Source: Bacteroidales bacterium
Lineage (GTDB): Bacteria; Bacteroidota; Bacteroidia; Bacteroidales; UBA10428
Assembly: GCA_016934395.1 (NCBI GenBank)
Contig: JAFGSZ010000046.1
Coordinates: 1-63,591, forward strand
DNA: 63,591 bases
Direction of reading: 5' to 3'
Below, in pieces: positions 62,244 to 63,591 of the stretch; position 1 is the first letter of the stretch, and each line of letters starts with the position of its first letter. A program made the translations under genes and the position numbers. The notes beneath the pieces were generated by a model. That model made no database searches, was not told the origin of the DNA, and saw nothing but the letters and a program-made list of their open reading frames with translations.

Positions 62244-62585
62244 ATGCTTACCATATATCATAATCCAAAGTGCAGAAAAAGCAGGGCCGGTCTTGATTAC
62301 CTTAAAACCAAAAATGTGGAATTCACGGTTGTGGAATACATTAAAGAAGGAATATCAATAAAAGACCTTAAAGAAATTTTACTCCGGTTAAATAAAAAAG
62401 CCGAAGATATTGTGAGGACCCACGAGGAGATGTACAAAAAGGAGTTAAAAAATAAAAAATTTACCCAGGAAGAGTGGTTAAAAATCCTGGTGGATAATCC
62501 AAAGCTTATTCAACGTCCTCTGGTGGTTGGAAAACATAAAGCTGTGCTGGCCCAGCCACCGGAAGAAATAAATACGCTTTTGTAA
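62244..62585 (+). CDS. ArsC/Spx-family thioredoxin-fold protein
   Basis: 113 aa with the ArsC-family active-site Cys in NPKCRKSR (Cys about 10) and the RTHEEMY and QRPLVV segments matching Arg60 and Arg94 of E. coli ArsC. The third substrate arginine (E. coli Arg107) is replaced by Gln (AVLAQPPE). So it may be a glutaredoxin-dependent arsenate reductase with altered binding or a YffB-like protein of other function. I leave the symbol blank. It starts 6 bp after prfB and ends 30 bp before fumC, so it may be in one transcript with them. Confidence 0.8.
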   Translation: MLTIYHNPKCRKSRAGLDYLKTKNVEFTVVEYIKEGISIKDLKEILLRLNKKAEDIVRTHEEMYKKELKNKKFTQEEWLKILVDNPKLIQRPLVVGKHKAVLAQPPEEINTLL

Positions 62586-62615
62586 AATTCAATGTAAATA
62601 TTAACAACAAACGAT

Positions 62616-63591
62616 ATGGAATATAGAATTGAAAAAGACACCATGGGGGAAGTTAATGTTCCTGCTGAAAAATACTGGGGTGCACAAACCCAGCGGTCTA
62701 AAGACAATTTTAAGATTGGCGATCAGCAAATGCCTATAGAGATTGTTAGGGCCTTCGCATATCTAAAAAAAGCCGCGGCTCACACGAATCATCAGCTTGG
62801 GGTGTTACCTGAAGAAAAGAAGGAGCTAATTTCCAAAGTCTGTGATGAAATTCTGAATGGGAATCTCGATGATCAGTTTCCTCTAGTAGTTTGGCAGACA
62901 GGTTCAGGAACGCAGTCGAATATGAATATAAATGAAGTAATTGCGAATCGTGCCCATGTAATAAACGGCGGCAAACTGGTTGATCCTAAAAAAATTATTC
63001 ATCCAAACGATGATGTGAATAAATCTCAATCTTCAAACGACACTTTTCCTACGGCAATGCATATTGCGGCGTATAAAATGATTGTAGAAACAACCATTCC
63101 GGGAATTGAAAAATTGAAAACTACCCTCCAGGCCAAATCAAAAAAATTTATGGAAGTGGTAAAGATCGGGCGCACACACTGGATGGATGCTACCCCTTTA
63201 ACCCTTGGCCAGGAATTTTCAGGGTATGTTTCCCAGCTTAATCATGGAATTACTGCCCTGAAAAATACACTCGGCCATCTTACTGAACTGGCCCTTGGCG
63301 GAACAGCAGTAGGTACCGGCATTAATACTCCAAAAGGATATGCCGGACTGGTGGCCAAAAAAATCGCTGAATTTACAGGCTTACCTTTTGTAACAGCAAA
63401 GAATAAATTCGAATCACTGGCTGCACACGATGCCATTGTTGAATGTTCCGGGGCCTTAAAACAACTGGCCATAAGCCTGATGAAAATTGCGAACGATATT
63501 CGTTTGATGGCATCTGGTCCCCGCAGTGGAATTGGTGAAATAATTATACCTGAAAATGAACCGGGATCTTCTATTATGCCTGGTAAGGTGA
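62616..63591 (+). CDS. fumC: Fumarate hydratase class II, partial (cut by window end)
   Basis: Iron-independent fumarase converting fumarate to malate in the TCA cycle. About 325 codons are seen from the ATG at 62616 without a stop. N-terminal [58 protein letters not shown], the [19 protein letters not shown] helix, [11 protein letters not shown], and the family signature GSSIMPGKV, at which the window stops. It complements the succinate dehydrogenase at 11 kb in the same pathway. Confidence 0.95.
   Translation, partial: MEYRIEKDTMGEVNVPAEKYWGAQTQRSKDNFKIGDQQMPIEIVRAFAYLKKAAAHTNHQLGVLPEEKKELISKVCDEILNGNLDDQFPLVVWQTGSGTQSNMNINEVIANRAHVINGGKLVDPKKIIHPNDDVNKSQSSNDTFPTAMHIAAYKMIVETTIPGIEKLKTTLQAKSKKFMEVVKIGRTHWMDATPLTLGQEFSGYVSQLNHGITALKNTLGHLTELALGGTAVGTGINTPKGYAGLVAKKIAEFTGLPFVTAKNKFESLAAHDAIVECSGALKQLAISLMKIANDIRLMASGPRSGIGEIIIPENEPGSSIMPGKV

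Overview
The window is a gene-dense chromosomal segment of an AT-rich member of the Bacteroidota, probably class Bacteroidia. Several features support this: a PorP/SprF protein next to a large adhesin with SprB-type repeats and a type B type IX secretion (T9SS) sorting domain; a three-gene succinate dehydrogenase/fumarate reductase (cytochrome b, flavoprotein, Fe-S order); DUF5916 and DUF2723 proteins; two-component-type propeller proteins; and promoters of the Bacteroidota form TTTG-N19/21-TAnnTTTG. I see no insertion sequences, prophage, CRISPR array, rRNA or integrase. One tRNA, tRNA-Leu(CAA), is present.

Layout. 0-11 kb: nadB, an unrecognised outer-membrane protein, a small membrane protein, dusB, a CPBP-family protease, a hypothetical, an M24 peptidase and a DUF5916 protein. 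11-20 kb: the sdh/frd operon (minus strand), a second M24 peptidase with an alpha/beta hydrolase, a LOG-family protein and the B12-dependent ribonucleotide reductase nrdJ. 20-28 kb: tRNA-Leu, dCMP deaminase with an S41 protease, rpsP-rimM, a small outer-membrane protein, a lipoprotein hydrolase and purD. 28-43 kb: a cell-surface block made of a T9SS adhesin plus PorP/SprF pair, a plus-strand sulfotransferase/glycosyltransferase operon, and a converging minus-strand operon of mpg, a DUF2723 O-mannosyltransferase-like protein, a polysaccharide deacetylase and two glycosyltransferases. 43-48 kb: core translation genes rplM-rpsI, rpsB-tsf, pyrH and frr, with clear terminators. 48-59 kb: an ABC exporter pair, an OmpA-type lipoprotein, dxs, then a minus-strand pair encoding a TPR/caspase-like protein and a propeller-SpoIIE phosphatase. 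59-63.6 kb: ribD, prmC-recX, prfB with its programmed frameshift, an ArsC-like protein and fumC, which is cut by the window end.

Most genes are housekeeping. The accessory interest is in two places. First, 28.9-42.6 kb puts three sulfotransferases, three glycosyltransferases and a DUF2723 protein beside a secreted adhesin rich in Bacteroidota O-glycosylation sequons; this suggests, without proving, synthesis of a sulfated surface glycan or glycoprotein. Second, 52.9-58.6 kb holds an apparently co-transcribed exported caspase-like protein and a membrane sensor phosphatase, both with intact catalytic residues, whose joint role I cannot name.
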